From an uncultured Clostridium sp. (lineage in GTDB: Bacteria > Bacillota > Clostridia > Peptostreptococcales > Peptostreptococcaceae): 19,131 nucleotides of DNA. A program made the translations under genes and the position numbers. The stretch covers positions 1 to 19,131 of the forward strand of contig USRS01000046.1 in assembly GCA_900557165.1 (NCBI GenBank). Direction: 5' to 3'. The notes below the pieces were generated by a model. It searched no databases. It worked only from the letters and a program-made list of their open reading frames with translations, and was not told where the DNA came from. Below are positions 1 through 7,877 of the stretch, in pieces (the first letter of the stretch is position 1; each line of letters opens with the position of its first letter).

Positions 1-5
1 CAGTT

Positions 6-48
6 GGAATTTATATTTTATCCACAAAACAGATAAAATATAAATTCC
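6..48. terminator. Perfect 17-bp inverted repeat at left edge, possible terminator
   Basis: Bases 6-22 are the exact reverse complement of 32-48, with a 9-base loop. The stem is long but AT-rich, and neither side has a clean T-run. It may end a gene lying left of the window. Function as a terminator is inferred from position and structure only. Confidence 0.5.
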
Positions 49-60
49 TTACAATAAAAA

Positions 61-108
61 AAAGCTATCTTTAATGCAATGATTTAATTCATTCATCAAG
101 ATAGCTTT
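61..108 (-). terminator. Rho-independent terminator of the GNAT gene
   Basis: AAAGCTATCT (61-70) pairs with AGATAGCTTT (99-108). Read on the minus strand, the hairpin is followed by a run of seven Ts. It lies about 40 nt beyond the stop codon of the acetyltransferase gene at 151-750. Confidence 0.8.
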
Positions 109-150
109 ATTCTTATATATTCTTTTATAAACCGATTGGTATCCATATTA

Positions 151-750
151 TTACCCTTTTATTATATCCTCGTTTTTACTTAAAATATCATTAATTAATT
201 TTTTATTTATATCTCCTATAGCAGTAGGTTCTTCTGGCTGTCCATTAAATTCTCTAAGAGTTTTGTTCATCCAAATAACATTACACCATCTATTATGTTT
301 ATAGACAACATTTTCAAAAATGTTTACAACCTTAAATCCATATTTTTCATGGAATCTCATACTTTTCTCATTTGTAGATAGTATACGAGCATAAACATTA
401 TAATATCCTTGCACTTGTAAAATTTCTAATATACATTCATATAATGCTGCTGCTAATCTTTTCCCCTGATATGCAGCATCTGTATATACAGAAACTTCTG
501 TATTCCACTTATATCCTTCTCTTGTAAATGGCTTACCTGCATAAGCATAAGCTGCTACGACCCCATCAATTTCACAAACTAACCATGGAAACTCGCTAGT
601 AATTAAATCAAATCTTCCTTTTAATTCTTCCACAGTTGGTACACTATGCTCCGAGTTTACAACAATATCTTCTTGTTCAACATATGGTTTATATATCTCT
701 TGTATTCTCGTTAAATCTTCAACTGTTGCTAATCGTATTCTTTTTTTCAC
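151..750 (-). CDS. GNAT N-acetyltransferase, phosphinothricin acetyltransferase-like
   Basis: A 199-residue cytosolic acetyl-CoA-dependent N-acetyltransferase. The fold is visible as RLATVEDLTRIQEIY at the N-terminus, a motif-A segment around residues 88-104 (VYTDAAYQGKRLAAALY), and the motif-B stretch STNEKSMRFHEKYGF at about 125-139. This order is typical of the PAT/bar/YncA-like branch, which acetylates small amines such as methionine sulfone or phosphinothricin. The actual substrate cannot be read from sequence. The chain is somewhat longer than the usual 165-185 residues because of a polar, lysine-rich tail after residue 168. The start is GTG (748-750), supported by AGGAGGA at 756-762 with 5 nt spacing. 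It is monocistronic, divergent from the S1-domain gene at 967, and ends at the terminator at 61-108. Confidence 0.88.
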   Translation of the reverse strand: MKKRIRLATVEDLTRIQEIYKPYVEQEDIVVNSEHSVPTVEELKGRFDLITSEFPWLVCEIDGVVAAYAYAGKPFTREGYKWNTEVSVYTDAAYQGKRLAAALYECILEILQVQGYYNVYARILSTNEKSMRFHEKYGFKVVNIFENVVYKHNRWCNVIWMNKTLREFNGQPEEPTAIGDINKKLINDILSKNEDIIKG

Positions 751-966
751 TCTAGTCCTCCTCTTATTGTTGTTGGCATAGTCTATTATAGTCTATAAGT
801 CATTTTATAATATAATTAAAGTATAATGCAATAATTATTTTATTTTTTTTGTATGATAAAATTATTTTTTAAAATTATATTAAGTTTTAAGTATAATTGT
901 CCATAATATGATATGATATTAAATTATGATACATATTTATTTTATAAGATATAAGGAGATGAAAAT

Positions 967-1809
967 TTGATTAAACTAGGCGAATATAACAATCTTAAAG
1001 TAAAAAGAAAAGCTGAATTTGGCTACTTCTTAGATGCTGAAACTGGACGTACTTGTGATGATGTACTACTTCACAATAGACTACTTAACAAAAATAAAAT
1101 AGAAGTTGGCGATGAGGTAAAAGTATTTATATATAAAGATTCACAAGGAAGACTATCTGCTACTATGGACTATCCAAAAGCACAAGTTGGAGAAATAGCT
1201 TATTTAAAAGTTGTAGCTCATACAAAAATAGGTAGCTTTATAGATATTGGACTTCCAAAGGATATTTTAGTTCCTTTCAAAGCTCAAAAATATGAAATGA
1301 CTAAAGGAAATAGATACTTATTTTATATATATGAAGACAAAAGTGGAAGACTTGCTGCTACTACAGATATTTTCCCTTATTTATCTGTTGAAGCACCATA
1401 TAAAATTGGTGACAGCGTAGAAGGTGTAGTTTATGGGTTCCAAACTAATAACTCTGCTTGTGTATGTGTTGATAATAAATACGATGCAGTTATTTTAAAT
1501 AATGAATATTTCACTGAATTAAACATAGGAGATAAATTAGAAGATCTTAAAGTAATAAAAATTTATGAAGATGGAAGACTTGGGCTTACTCCTAGAAAAG
1601 AAAGAAAAGCTGAATTAGATACTTTAGAAATAGCTATCATGAGCTATATGGAAGGAAATGATGGTTTCATGAGATTTAATGATAAATCTTCTCCTGAAGA
1701 TATAGCAACTGTATTTAATTCAAGTAAGAAAAACTTCAAAAGAGCATTAGGTGTTCTTATGAAGAAAAATTTAATAGTTCAAAATGAAGAAGGAACTTTT
1801 CTTCGTTAA
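967..1809 (+). CDS. cvfB: CvfB/YitL-family S1-like RNA-binding protein
   Basis: A 280-residue protein of the CvfB (conserved virulence factor B) family, built of tandem S1-type OB folds followed by a winged helix. Residues 1-68 hold the first OB-like unit (KVKRKAEFGYFLDAETG), about 70-137 the second (VGEIAYLKVVAHTKIGSFIDIG, with LVPFKAQ), and about 143-210 the third (IGDSVEGVVYGF to EDGRLGLTPR). The C-terminal 65 residues (DTLEIAIMSYMEGND to KKNLIVQNEEG) are the winged helix. In staphylococci the family binds RNA and affects virulence-factor expression; its role here is inferred. The start is TTG at 967-969, chosen because AAGGAG at 953-958 is 8 nt upstream and no nearby ATG exists. It is followed by a terminator shared with the convergent gene. 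Confidence 0.88.
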   Translation: MIKLGEYNNLKVKRKAEFGYFLDAETGRTCDDVLLHNRLLNKNKIEVGDEVKVFIYKDSQGRLSATMDYPKAQVGEIAYLKVVAHTKIGSFIDIGLPKDILVPFKAQKYEMTKGNRYLFYIYEDKSGRLAATTDIFPYLSVEAPYKIGDSVEGVVYGFQTNNSACVCVDNKYDAVILNNEYFTELNIGDKLEDLKVIKIYEDGRLGLTPRKERKAELDTLEIAIMSYMEGNDGFMRFNDKSSPEDIATVFNSSKKNFKRALGVLMKKNLIVQNEEGTFLR

Positions 1810-1818
1810 TTTATAAAA

Positions 1819-1859
1819 AAAGAAATGCTTAGATTAATTTATCTTAGCACTTCTTTTTT
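1819..1859. terminator. Bidirectional terminator between cvfB and the small membrane protein
   Basis: 1819-1834 pairs with 1841-1856 (14 of 16 positions) around a 6-base loop. Flanking A- and T-runs on both sides allow it to stop transcription from either of the two convergent genes. Confidence 0.8.
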
Positions 1860-1881
1860 AATTTATAATTACTATTATAAA

Positions 1882-2403
1882 TTAATATTTTTTAAACCAC
1901 TTTGTCATATCCTCCATGGTCTTCATATCTATGGAATCATCCACAATAAAGAAAATACTACTTTTATTTTCCCCTTCAAAATCTATATAATAACTGTCAA
2001 CCTTAATATCATTTAAATAAAAAGTACAAGATTGATATCTTGAACCATTGGAATAAACATCGCTATTTCCATAAGGTGATATAAATATTTTTCTTATGCT
2101 AAGTATATTTCCTAGACTATAATCTTCTAAAAAATATCCTGACTCCGATTCATTTGTATCTAGTGCATAATCTTGAATGGAATGTTGAATAAAGTAAACT
2201 TTGCAACCTTGATTTTCTATAGGCATATTGGCAAAATAAAGCAGTCCATCCTTTGTTTTAGAGCAGTACCAACTTTCTGGCACTTTAGCTATTCCTATTT
2301 CAGGTATTTCCACATCTTTATATCCATCATATCTATAATATTCATTTACAAAAATCAAAAATATTATAGATATGATTATCATAAGTATTCCACTCTTTTT
2401 CAT
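1882..2403 (-). CDS. Small membrane-anchored protein of unknown function
   Basis: I do not recognise this 173-residue protein. It has a lysine start (MKKSG), one hydrophobic segment at about residues 5-20 acting as an anchor or uncleaved signal, and a soluble extracytoplasmic remainder rich in Tyr, Asp and Ser with three cysteines that could sit outside the cell (in SWYCSK, NQGCKV and YQSCTF). The frame opens 14 codons earlier, but ATG at 2401-2403 is the better start: AAAGGAG lies 8 nt upstream, and the upstream ATG would put a charged, non-signal peptide before the anchor. No lipobox is seen. It lies about 100 nt downstream of the malic enzyme gene on the same strand with no clear terminator between, so it may be the last, loosely attached cistron of that transcript. 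It ends at the bidirectional terminator. Confidence 0.65.
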   Translation of the reverse strand: MKKSGILMIIISIIFLIFVNEYYRYDGYKDVEIPEIGIAKVPESWYCSKTKDGLLYFANMPIENQGCKVYFIQHSIQDYALDTNESESGYFLEDYSLGNILSIRKIFISPYGNSDVYSNGSRYQSCTFYLNDIKVDSYYIDFEGENKSSIFFIVDDSIDMKTMEDMTKWFKKY

Positions 2404-2504
2404 TTGCTTTGCTCCTTTATTTATAATAATAAAATATTTATACAAATTAAATAAATATCCTTTTAATTATCACAAATTTAAAGCAACTTTATATTTCAAA
2501 TTTT

Positions 2505-3683
2505 TTAAATTCTGGCTACACCAGTTTTTATGGCAGCTTCTTTTACTGCCTTTGACACATTTTCTACTACTGATTTATTAAAGGCATCTGGTAGTACATA
2601 TTCTGGTGATAATTCTTCTTCACTTACCACATTTGCTATGGCATAGACAGCTGCAACTTTCATTTCTTCATTTATTTCTTTTGCTCTAACATCTAAAGCT
2701 CCTCTAAATATCCCTGGGAAGGCAAGAACATTATTTACTTGGTTTGGAAAATCACAACGTCCTGTACCTACTATAAATGCCCCACCTAACTTTGCTTCAT
2801 CAGGGAATATTTCTGGAATAGGATTTGCCATGGCAAATACGATTGCTTTTTCTTTCATAGTTGATACCATTTCTTTTGTCACCATATTTGGTGCCGAAAC
2901 TCCTATAAATACATCTTTATTTGTTATAATATCAACTAAAGTTCCCTTTTCATTATTTTTATTTGTTACTTCTAGCATTTCTCTTTGTGCCCAATTTATA
3001 TCTTTTGAATCCTTGTGAATAGCTCCATTTATATCACATAAAACTATATTTTTTACATTTAAATTTAACAACATTTTGGCAATAGCCATACCTGCAGAAC
3101 CAGCTCCGTTTATTACAATTTCTAAATCTTCCATTTTCTTACCTGCAAGTTTTACTGCATTTAAAATTCCCGCCGAAACAATAATAGCCGTCCCATGTTG
3201 ATCATCATGAAATACTGGTATATCTAACTCTTTTTTTAATCTATTTTCTATTTCTATACATCTTGGAGAATTTATATCTTCTAAATTTATTCCCCCAAAG
3301 ACAGGCTCTATTAATTTTACAGTTTTTACTATATCATCCATATCCATAGTGTCTATACAAATTGGAAAAGCATCCACATTGGCAAATTCTTTGAAAAGTA
3401 TTGATTTGCCTTCCATTACAGGTATAGATGCTGATGCACCTATATTGCCAAGACCTAAAACTGCAGTTCCATCACTAACTACTGCAACCATATTACTTTT
3501 ACAAGTATATTTATATACATCATCTTTATTTTCTTTTATTTTTAAACAAGGCTCAGCCACCCCTGGAGTGTATGCAGTAGATAAATCATCTTTGCATTTT
3601 ACTTTTACTTTACTTTGTATGCTTACCTTTCCCCCATTTTCTTCATGCATTTTTAAAGCTAATTCACTAAAATTCTTTTTCAT
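2505..3683 (-). CDS. NAD-type malic enzyme (oxaloacetate-decarboxylating malate dehydrogenase)
   Basis: Oxidatively decarboxylates malate to pyruvate and CO2 with reduction of NAD(P). The 392-residue length matches the short bacterial type lacking the phosphotransacetylase-like tail. Visible landmarks are AYTPGVAEPC with catalytic Tyr38, EGKSILFKEFANVDAFP with Lys93, the metal ligands in NLEDI (Glu135, Asp136) and FHDDQHGTA (Asp160/Asp161), and the nucleotide-binding loop INGAGSAGMA at 191-200. ATG at 3681-3683 has AAGGAG about 7 nt upstream. It is third in an operon with the fumarase subunits, only 11 nt after the beta subunit stop, so malate made by the fumarase would be its direct substrate. 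Preference for NAD over NADP is inferred from the family and not visible. Confidence 0.94.
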   Translation of the reverse strand: MKKNFSELALKMHEENGGKVSIQSKVKVKCKDDLSTAYTPGVAEPCLKIKENKDDVYKYTCKSNMVAVVSDGTAVLGLGNIGASASIPVMEGKSILFKEFANVDAFPICIDTMDMDDIVKTVKLIEPVFGGINLEDINSPRCIEIENRLKKELDIPVFHDDQHGTAIIVSAGILNAVKLAGKKMEDLEIVINGAGSAGMAIAKMLLNLNVKNIVLCDINGAIHKDSKDINWAQREMLEVTNKNNEKGTLVDIITNKDVFIGVSAPNMVTKEMVSTMKEKAIVFAMANPIPEIFPDEAKLGGAFIVGTGRCDFPNQVNNVLAFPGIFRGALDVRAKEINEEMKVAAVYAIANVVSEEELSPEYVLPDAFNKSVVENVSKAVKEAAIKTGVARI

Positions 3684-3694
3684 TACTCTTCTCC

Positions 3695-4240
3695 TTATTT
3701 TGCAAACATTCTTCTTCCTTTTTCATAAATATTATTTCCATAACAGTCTATGGCTACAATTAATTGTAAATCTTCCACTTCTAACTTTCTTATAGCTTCT
3801 GGCCCCAAATCTTCATAAGCTATAATTTCACATTTTTTAATAGAGTTGCTTATATAAGCACCTGCTCCCCCTATGGCTGCCAAATAAACACACTTGTTTT
3901 TTATCATGGACTTTATAACTTTATCACTTCTTTTTCCTTTACCAATCATTACTTTCAATCCCCTATCTAGTAGAGGTATTGTCAAATCATCCATTCTATA
4001 ACTTGTTGTAGGTCCAGCAGAACCTATTATTTGCCCTTCTTTACTTGGAGAAGGACCCACATAATAAATTCCCATACCTTTTAATTCAAAAGGTAATTCT
4101 TTATTATTATTTATTGCATCTATCATTCTTTTATGGGCAGCATCTCTACCTGTATATATGACTCCACTAAGCTTTATAATATCTCTACAAACTAACTTTT
4201 CCATGTCTTCATCGCTAAAAGGTGCTTTTATCTCTATCAT
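3695..4240 (-). CDS. Fumarate hydratase class I, beta subunit
   Basis: A 181-residue C-terminal-domain subunit of two-subunit, iron-sulfur (class I) fumarases, related to the tartrate dehydratase beta chain TtdB. Characteristic segments are LSGVIYTGRDAAHKRM near residues 24-39, GPSPSKEG and GSAGPTTSYRMD at about 62-85, IGKGKRS, and GGAGAYISNSIKKCE. It acts with the alpha subunit to hydrate fumarate to malate; it carries substrate-binding residues while the cluster sits in alpha. The gap to the alpha gene is 10 nt. The alpha stop codon TAG (4251-4253) lies inside the Shine-Dalgarno region (AGGAGGT at 4246-4252), suggesting translational coupling and equal subunit amounts. Fumarase is favoured over tartrate dehydratase because malic enzyme follows, but this is contextual. 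Confidence 0.9.
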   Translation of the reverse strand: MIEIKAPFSDEDMEKLVCRDIIKLSGVIYTGRDAAHKRMIDAINNNKELPFELKGMGIYYVGPSPSKEGQIIGSAGPTTSYRMDDLTIPLLDRGLKVMIGKGKRSDKVIKSMIKNKCVYLAAIGGAGAYISNSIKKCEIIAYEDLGPEAIRKLEVEDLQLIVAIDCYGNNIYEKGRRMFAK

Positions 4241-4250
4241 AAACTACCTC

Positions 4251-5090
4251 CTATATAATCACTTGCTTATGTCTAGCACAGTGACAATTTATGTTAACTA
4301 CAACAGGAAGTCCTGCTATATGAGTTGGAAAAGTTTCAATATTTACAGCAAGGGCTGTTGTATTTCCTCCAAATCCTTGAGGTCCAATGCCAAGATTGTT
4401 GATTTTTTCAAGCATTTCTCTTTCTAAATTTTTAATATTTTCGTACTTATTATGCTCTCCTATATCTCTAAATAAGGCTTTTTTAGCAATTTGAGCACAT
4501 TTATCAACAGTTCCACCAATTCCAACTCCCACAACTATAGGTGGACAAGGATTTGGCCCTGCCTCACTTACTGTATCTACTATAAACTGCTTTATTCCAT
4601 CAATTCCGTCTGATGGTTTTAACATTTTCAACTTACTCATATTTTCACTACCAAAACCTTTTGGTGCATATTGAATTTTTATTTTATCTCCTTTTACCAT
4701 TTCATAATGAATTATGGCTGGAGTATTATCCTTAGTATTTATTCTTTCAATGGGGCTTACAACAGATTTTCTAAGATATCCTTGTATATAACCTTGACTA
4801 ACTCCTTTGTTAATGGCCTCTGTTAAAGTATCTCCAACAACTATAACATCCTGTCCCACTTCCACAAAAAACACTGCCATTCCCGTATCTTGACAAAGGG
4901 GTATTGATTTCTCTTTTGCTATATAAGTATTTTTTATTAATATTTTTAAAATATCTCTACCTAAGTGACTTTCTTCTTTTGTTAGATTTTCTTCAAATGA
5001 TTTTATTACATCGTCTCCAAGAATTGTATTTCCCTCAATACAAAGTCTTTTAACTTCCTCTGTAATTATATTTGAATTAATTCTCCTCAA
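4251..5090 (-). CDS. Fumarate hydratase class I, alpha subunit
   Basis: A 279-residue N-terminal-domain subunit of class I fumarase or tartrate dehydratase, which binds the catalytic [4Fe-4S] cluster. Candidate cluster cysteines sit in the usual places: Cys66 in [12 protein letters not shown], Cys182 in [16 protein letters not shown], and Cys269 or Cys271 in NINCHCARH near the C-terminus. The start is TTG at 5088-5090: GGGGAGG at 5099-5105 lies 8 nt upstream and there is no ATG nearby. It is first gene of a tight operon alpha, beta, malic enzyme. Oxygen sensitivity of this enzyme type fits an anaerobe. Tartrate as substrate cannot be excluded from sequence alone. Confidence 0.92.
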   Translation of the reverse strand: MRRINSNIITEEVKRLCIEGNTILGDDVIKSFEENLTKEESHLGRDILKILIKNTYIAKEKSIPLCQDTGMAVFFVEVGQDVIVVGDTLTEAINKGVSQGYIQGYLRKSVVSPIERINTKDNTPAIIHYEMVKGDKIKIQYAPKGFGSENMSKLKMLKPSDGIDGIKQFIVDTVSEAGPNPCPPIVVGVGIGGTVDKCAQIAKKALFRDIGEHNKYENIKNLEREMLEKINNLGIGPQGFGGNTTALAVNIETFPTHIAGLPVVVNINCHCARHKQVII

Positions 5091-5137
5091 ATAAAATTCC
5101 TCCCCATATTTTTCTAATCATTCCTATTATCATTTTA

Positions 5138-5166
5138 ACTGTATCACTTTTTTTGGGTGCAAACAA
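5138..5166 (-). promoter_or_regulatory. Candidate promoter of the fumarase/malic enzyme operon
   Basis: On the minus strand, TTGTTT (5161-5166) is followed by 17 nt and TACAGT (5138-5143), the latter preceded by an extended TGn. It would give a leader of about 40 nt before the TTG start. This is the best match in the gap but has not been tested. Confidence 0.45.
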
Positions 5167-5215
5167 TAATATATAAAAGTATTTTAAAATAATTTTTTAA
5201 CATTATAAAAGGATA

Positions 5216-5243
5216 TTTGTTCGCCCTTATAGAATGGTATTAT
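5216..5243 (+). promoter_or_regulatory. Candidate promoter of the serine-less hydrolase gene
   Basis: TTTGTT (5216-5221), 16 nt, then TATTAT (5238-5243) with an extended -10 TG at 5235-5236. It lies about 55 nt upstream of the ATG at 5298. Confidence 0.45.
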
Positions 5244-5297
5244 ATTGTTAATCCCATATTTTTTATGGATTTATTTTATGGTTGAGGAGTGAAATAT

Positions 5298-6116
5298 ATG
5301 AGTGTTACAACAGTAGATTTTTGGGTTAAATCCTTCGATAATACTTATCTAAAATGTGCAAAAGACGTAGTTAATAGTCCTAAAGCTACTATCTTAATCC
5401 TACATGAATTAGCTGAACACTACAAAAGATATGACTATGTAACTAATAAATTTGTAGAAAATAATTTTAATGTGTATAGATACGACCATAGGGGACATGG
5501 TGATTCAGACGGTAAAAGAGCGTATGTAGATAGTACTAATACTTTTGTCAAAGATTTAAAAACAGTAATAGATTTAGTTAAATCTGAAAATCCCACTTTA
5601 CCTTTATTTCTTCTAGGGCAAGGCATGGGTGGTCATATAATGAGTATTATTGGTGGACAATATGATAATTTAGTAGATGGAATGATTTTTTCTAGTCCTT
5701 TAATTTGTGATTATGAAGATTTTATCAAGTTTGATATTAATAAATATAATAGTGAATTCTACCTTGTTCCTGTACCAAATATTCATGACTTAAGTCATGA
5801 TTGTGATTTTATACAATCTTATGATAATGACGAGTTAGTTTTAAATAAAGTTACAGTAGGTCTTTATCATGCTTTAAAAACAAGCAGTTCTCACATACTT
5901 GAATATTTATATAAATTTAAATATCCTTGTTTAATATTACATGGATCCATGGATTCAATAACTGATTGTGAAGACAGTAGATTTTTATTTAACAATATAG
6001 TTTCAAGAGATAAAGAAATAAGAATTTTAAATGGTCTTTACCACAAACTTTTAGAAGAGTTAATAAAAGATGATATTATTAATGAAATAAGTAAATGGAT
6101 TGAAAAAAGAATTTAA
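5298..6116 (+). CDS. Alpha/beta hydrolase (monoacylglycerol lipase-like) lacking the nucleophilic serine
   Basis: A 272-residue cytosolic protein with the alpha/beta hydrolase layout of the monoacylglycerol lipase/lysophospholipase branch: YDHRGHGDSDG at about 63-73, nucleophile-elbow region FLLGQGMGGH, acid loop LHGSMDSITD (Asp219) and a C-terminal His249 in GLYHKLLEE. The elbow, normally GxSxG (GHSMGG in close relatives), reads Gly-Gln-Gly-Met-Gly, so residue 109 is Gly (codon GGC at 5622-5624) instead of Ser. The oxyanion-loop HG is also His36-Glu37. Asp and His remain. By known mechanism it should not act as a serine esterase; it may be a binding or regulatory pseudoenzyme, a newly mutated gene, or use another mechanism. 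The ATG at 5298 is preferred to the in-frame GTG at 5289, because GAGGAG (5284-5289) overlaps the GTG but is well spaced from the ATG. Confidence 0.85.
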   Translation: MSVTTVDFWVKSFDNTYLKCAKDVVNSPKATILILHELAEHYKRYDYVTNKFVENNFNVYRYDHRGHGDSDGKRAYVDSTNTFVKDLKTVIDLVKSENPTLPLFLLGQGMGGHIMSIIGGQYDNLVDGMIFSSPLICDYEDFIKFDINKYNSEFYLVPVPNIHDLSHDCDFIQSYDNDELVLNKVTVGLYHALKTSSSHILEYLYKFKYPCLILHGSMDSITDCEDSRFLFNNIVSRDKEIRILNGLYHKLLEELIKDDIINEISKWIEKRI

Positions 6117-6117
6117 T

Positions 6118-6170
6118 TATAAAGAAGGTGTATGGAAATATTTCAATTATTTTCATACACCTTCTTTATA
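6118..6170. terminator. Bidirectional terminator between hydrolase and splB
   Basis: A perfect 17-bp stem (6118-6134 with 6154-6170) around a 19-base loop, placed immediately after the hydrolase stop and just before the convergent splB stop. T-runs are short on both sides, but the stem is strong. Confidence 0.78.
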
Positions 6171-6177
6171 TAAAAAT

Positions 6178-7194
6178 TTAAATAATATATTTAATCTCAG
6201 CATCTGGAAAAATTTCTTCCAAAGACTTATTAAAAAATTCCTTCATATAAGCTAAACTATCCTTTGGATATACAAATTTTCCATAACCAAATTGACCATA
6301 CTTATAAGTTCTTTCTTCATCATTCATTGGTAGGGTATTTTCAGGAAAAACTTCATTTATTATGTTCTTTGCTCTAGTAGTATATCTATGAGAAATAACT
6401 TCAAATGTTATAGGGTGTGATACATCCTTTGGAATTTTTTCACTTAAATATATAAGGAGTTGTCTATAATCTTCTTCCCACCCCTCATACATAAATACTG
6501 GAGCAATTATATATCCCACAGGATATCCAGCTTTCATCATTTTTACACTGGCCTCAATTCTTTTTTCTCTATTAGCAGTTCTCTTTTCATAATCATCTAT
6601 AACCTTTTGTGTATTTATCGTAAATCTAGCTTCAGTTTTTTCTTTATGATCTACATCAAGTAAAGTATCTACATTATCAAACTTAGTAACAAATCTAAAT
6701 CTTCCATACTCACTCTTTGCAAAAAATTCAATGGCTTTTTTTAGACAATGAGTATAAGGTTCTACTGGTATGGGGTCTGATGTGGCTGATCCTTCAAATA
6801 TAGTAATTTTGGGTTTGCGTTCATCCATATATTCTTGGGCTCTATTTAAAATATCATCTATATTAACATTAATTTTTATAAATGGCTTATCTCCCAAGTT
6901 TGTATTTAAATAGCAGTACTGTCAATTACCAACACATCCACTTAGCAAAGGTAATTGCCAATGGGCAGATGGCTTGCAACTTTGAAATTTATAACCTTTC
7001 TTCACGCCAACTACTAAAGTATTTTTTCCTTCTTTATAATATTCCATAATATTATCTCCAGGAATATTGCCCTTTATTTTATTATTAGTTAAAGTTATAA
7101 TTTCAGCTTTATCCTTAAATTTTTCATAAATATTTTTACCCATTTCATAGTTTAAAGCATTTTTTTCAAAAATTATTCTTTTTGGTATAAACAT
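6178..7194 (-). pseudogene. splB: Spore photoproduct lyase gene with an in-frame TGA at the second cluster cysteine
   Basis: Encodes a radical-SAM enzyme that reverses the UV-induced 5-thyminyl-dihydrothymine lesion in spore DNA during germination. The frame is continuous for 338 codons except one TGA (6922-6924) at codon 91. Family landmarks on both sides are intact: KFQSCKPSAH at 70-79, QLPLLSGC ending at Cys87, then YCYLN with Cys94, LGDKPFIKINVN, FEGSATSDPIPVEPY and RFRFVTKFDN. In this family the cluster motif is CX3CX2C; here it reads C-V-G-N-TGA-Q-Y-C, so the stop falls exactly on the middle cysteine. TGA differs from TGT/TGC by one base, so a nonsense mutation or sequence error is the plain reading; selenocysteine is the exotic one. 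The hydrogen-donor Cys of Bacillus is Ala137 here. ATG 7192-7194 is chosen because AAAGGAG is 9 nt upstream, while it abuts the ATG at 7201-7203. The TTG-led frame after the TGA has no ribosome site. Confidence 0.85.
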
Positions 7195-7285
7195 GGATGT
7201 CATCTCCTTTTATTGTATTTTTCCAACTTATATCTTTAAAAATACAATGAAAACTCGAAATATGTATGATATACCTATATTTATA

Positions 7286-7768
7286 TTATTTTATAATGTC
7301 TTCATATTTAAAATTAGTAACTAATTGTAAATCAGATGGCTTTAACTCAATTTGAAATCCTATCTTACCACCACTTACAATTATTTTTTCTAAACTTTCT
7401 CCACTTTCATGTACAAAGGTAGTATATAATTTTTTCATCCCCACAGGAGAGCATCCTCCTCTAATATATCCCGTCACCTTATTTATATCTTTCACATGGA
7501 TCATCTCCATATTTTTCTCACCAGCTACCTTAGCTGCTTTTTTCATATCTAAACTTTCTGCCACAGGTATTACAAAAACATAAAAGTTTTTGCTAGCTCC
7601 TTGTGCTACTAAAGTTTTAAATACCATCTTTTCATCTTGGTTTAATTTTTGTGCCACGCTTATTCCATCTATATGATTTTCATCAACTTCATAAGTATAC
7701 ATATTATATTCTATCTTTTTAGAATCTAGAATTCTCATGGCATTTGTTTTTTGATGCTTTTTAGCCAT
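7286..7768 (-). CDS. ybaK: Cys-tRNA(Pro) deacylase, YbaK/EbsC family
   Basis: A 160-residue cytosolic editing enzyme that hydrolyses cysteine mischarged on tRNA(Pro) by prolyl-tRNA synthetase. The single YbaK domain is complete. It includes FKTLV with the conserved Lys51, YVFVIPVAESLDMKKAAK, the glycine-rich GGCSPVG at 104-110, and SGGKIGFQIELKPSDL towards the C-terminus. Length agrees with the family (about 155-165 residues). ATG at 7766-7768 has AAGGAG 8 nt upstream. It lies about 90 nt upstream of splB on the same strand with no obvious terminator between, so read-through into splB is possible. A terminator separates it from rpsD. Confidence 0.92.
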   Translation of the reverse strand: MAKKHQKTNAMRILDSKKIEYNMYTYEVDENHIDGISVAQKLNQDEKMVFKTLVAQGASKNFYVFVIPVAESLDMKKAAKVAGEKNMEMIHVKDINKVTGYIRGGCSPVGMKKLYTTFVHESGESLEKIIVSGGKIGFQIELKPSDLQLVTNFKYEDIIK

Positions 7769-7819
7769 AATATCATCTCCTTAATAAATCCTATAAATTT
7801 TTATTATGTTTTTATATTT

Positions 7820-7825
7820 AGTATA
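7820..7825 (-). promoter_or_regulatory. Candidate extended -10 element of ybaK
   Basis: On the minus strand TATACT (7820-7825) is preceded by an extended TGn. No good -35 hexamer sits 17 nt further upstream. It lies about 50 nt before the ybaK start. Confidence 0.35.
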
Positions 7826-7877
7826 ACAAAAATTATAATAAATCCTAAATACTAATATTATCATTTTCACTACTATT

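Noticed and set aside
777..797. AGACTATA direct repeat upstream of the acetyltransferase gene as an operator
   Set aside because: It overlaps a TATAAT-like -10 and is built of simple AT-rich motif repetition. There is not enough evidence for a regulator site.
2173..2581. Plus-strand frames of 93 and 69 codons between the small membrane protein and malic enzyme
   Set aside because: They are overlapping low-complexity Phe/Tyr/Ile-rich frames without ribosome sites, opposite supported genes.
3349..3795. 148-codon plus-strand frame across malic enzyme and fumarase beta
   Set aside because: It is antisense to two clear enzyme genes, has no ribosome site and resembles no family.
6178..6897. Downstream part of splB as a separate gene starting at TTG
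   Set aside because: No ribosome site precedes the TTG. The frame is the same as the upstream part, and the sequence begins in the middle of the radical-SAM domain.
6885..6914. SECIS-like hairpin after the splB TGA
   Set aside because: Only seven mostly AU pairs with a bulge, a 15-base loop and no G at the loop start. This does not meet the usual bacterial SECIS rules, so no recoding element is annotated.
7204..7285. SigG/SigF-type forespore promoter before splB (GGTATA and CATTGTA)
   Set aside because: The two elements are about 20 nt apart, longer than the usual spacing, and either could occur by chance in AT-rich DNA.
7855..7866. Fur half-site TGATAAT upstream of ybaK
   Set aside because: Only one half of the palindrome matches. 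Similar half-sites occur elsewhere, for example before the fumarase operon.
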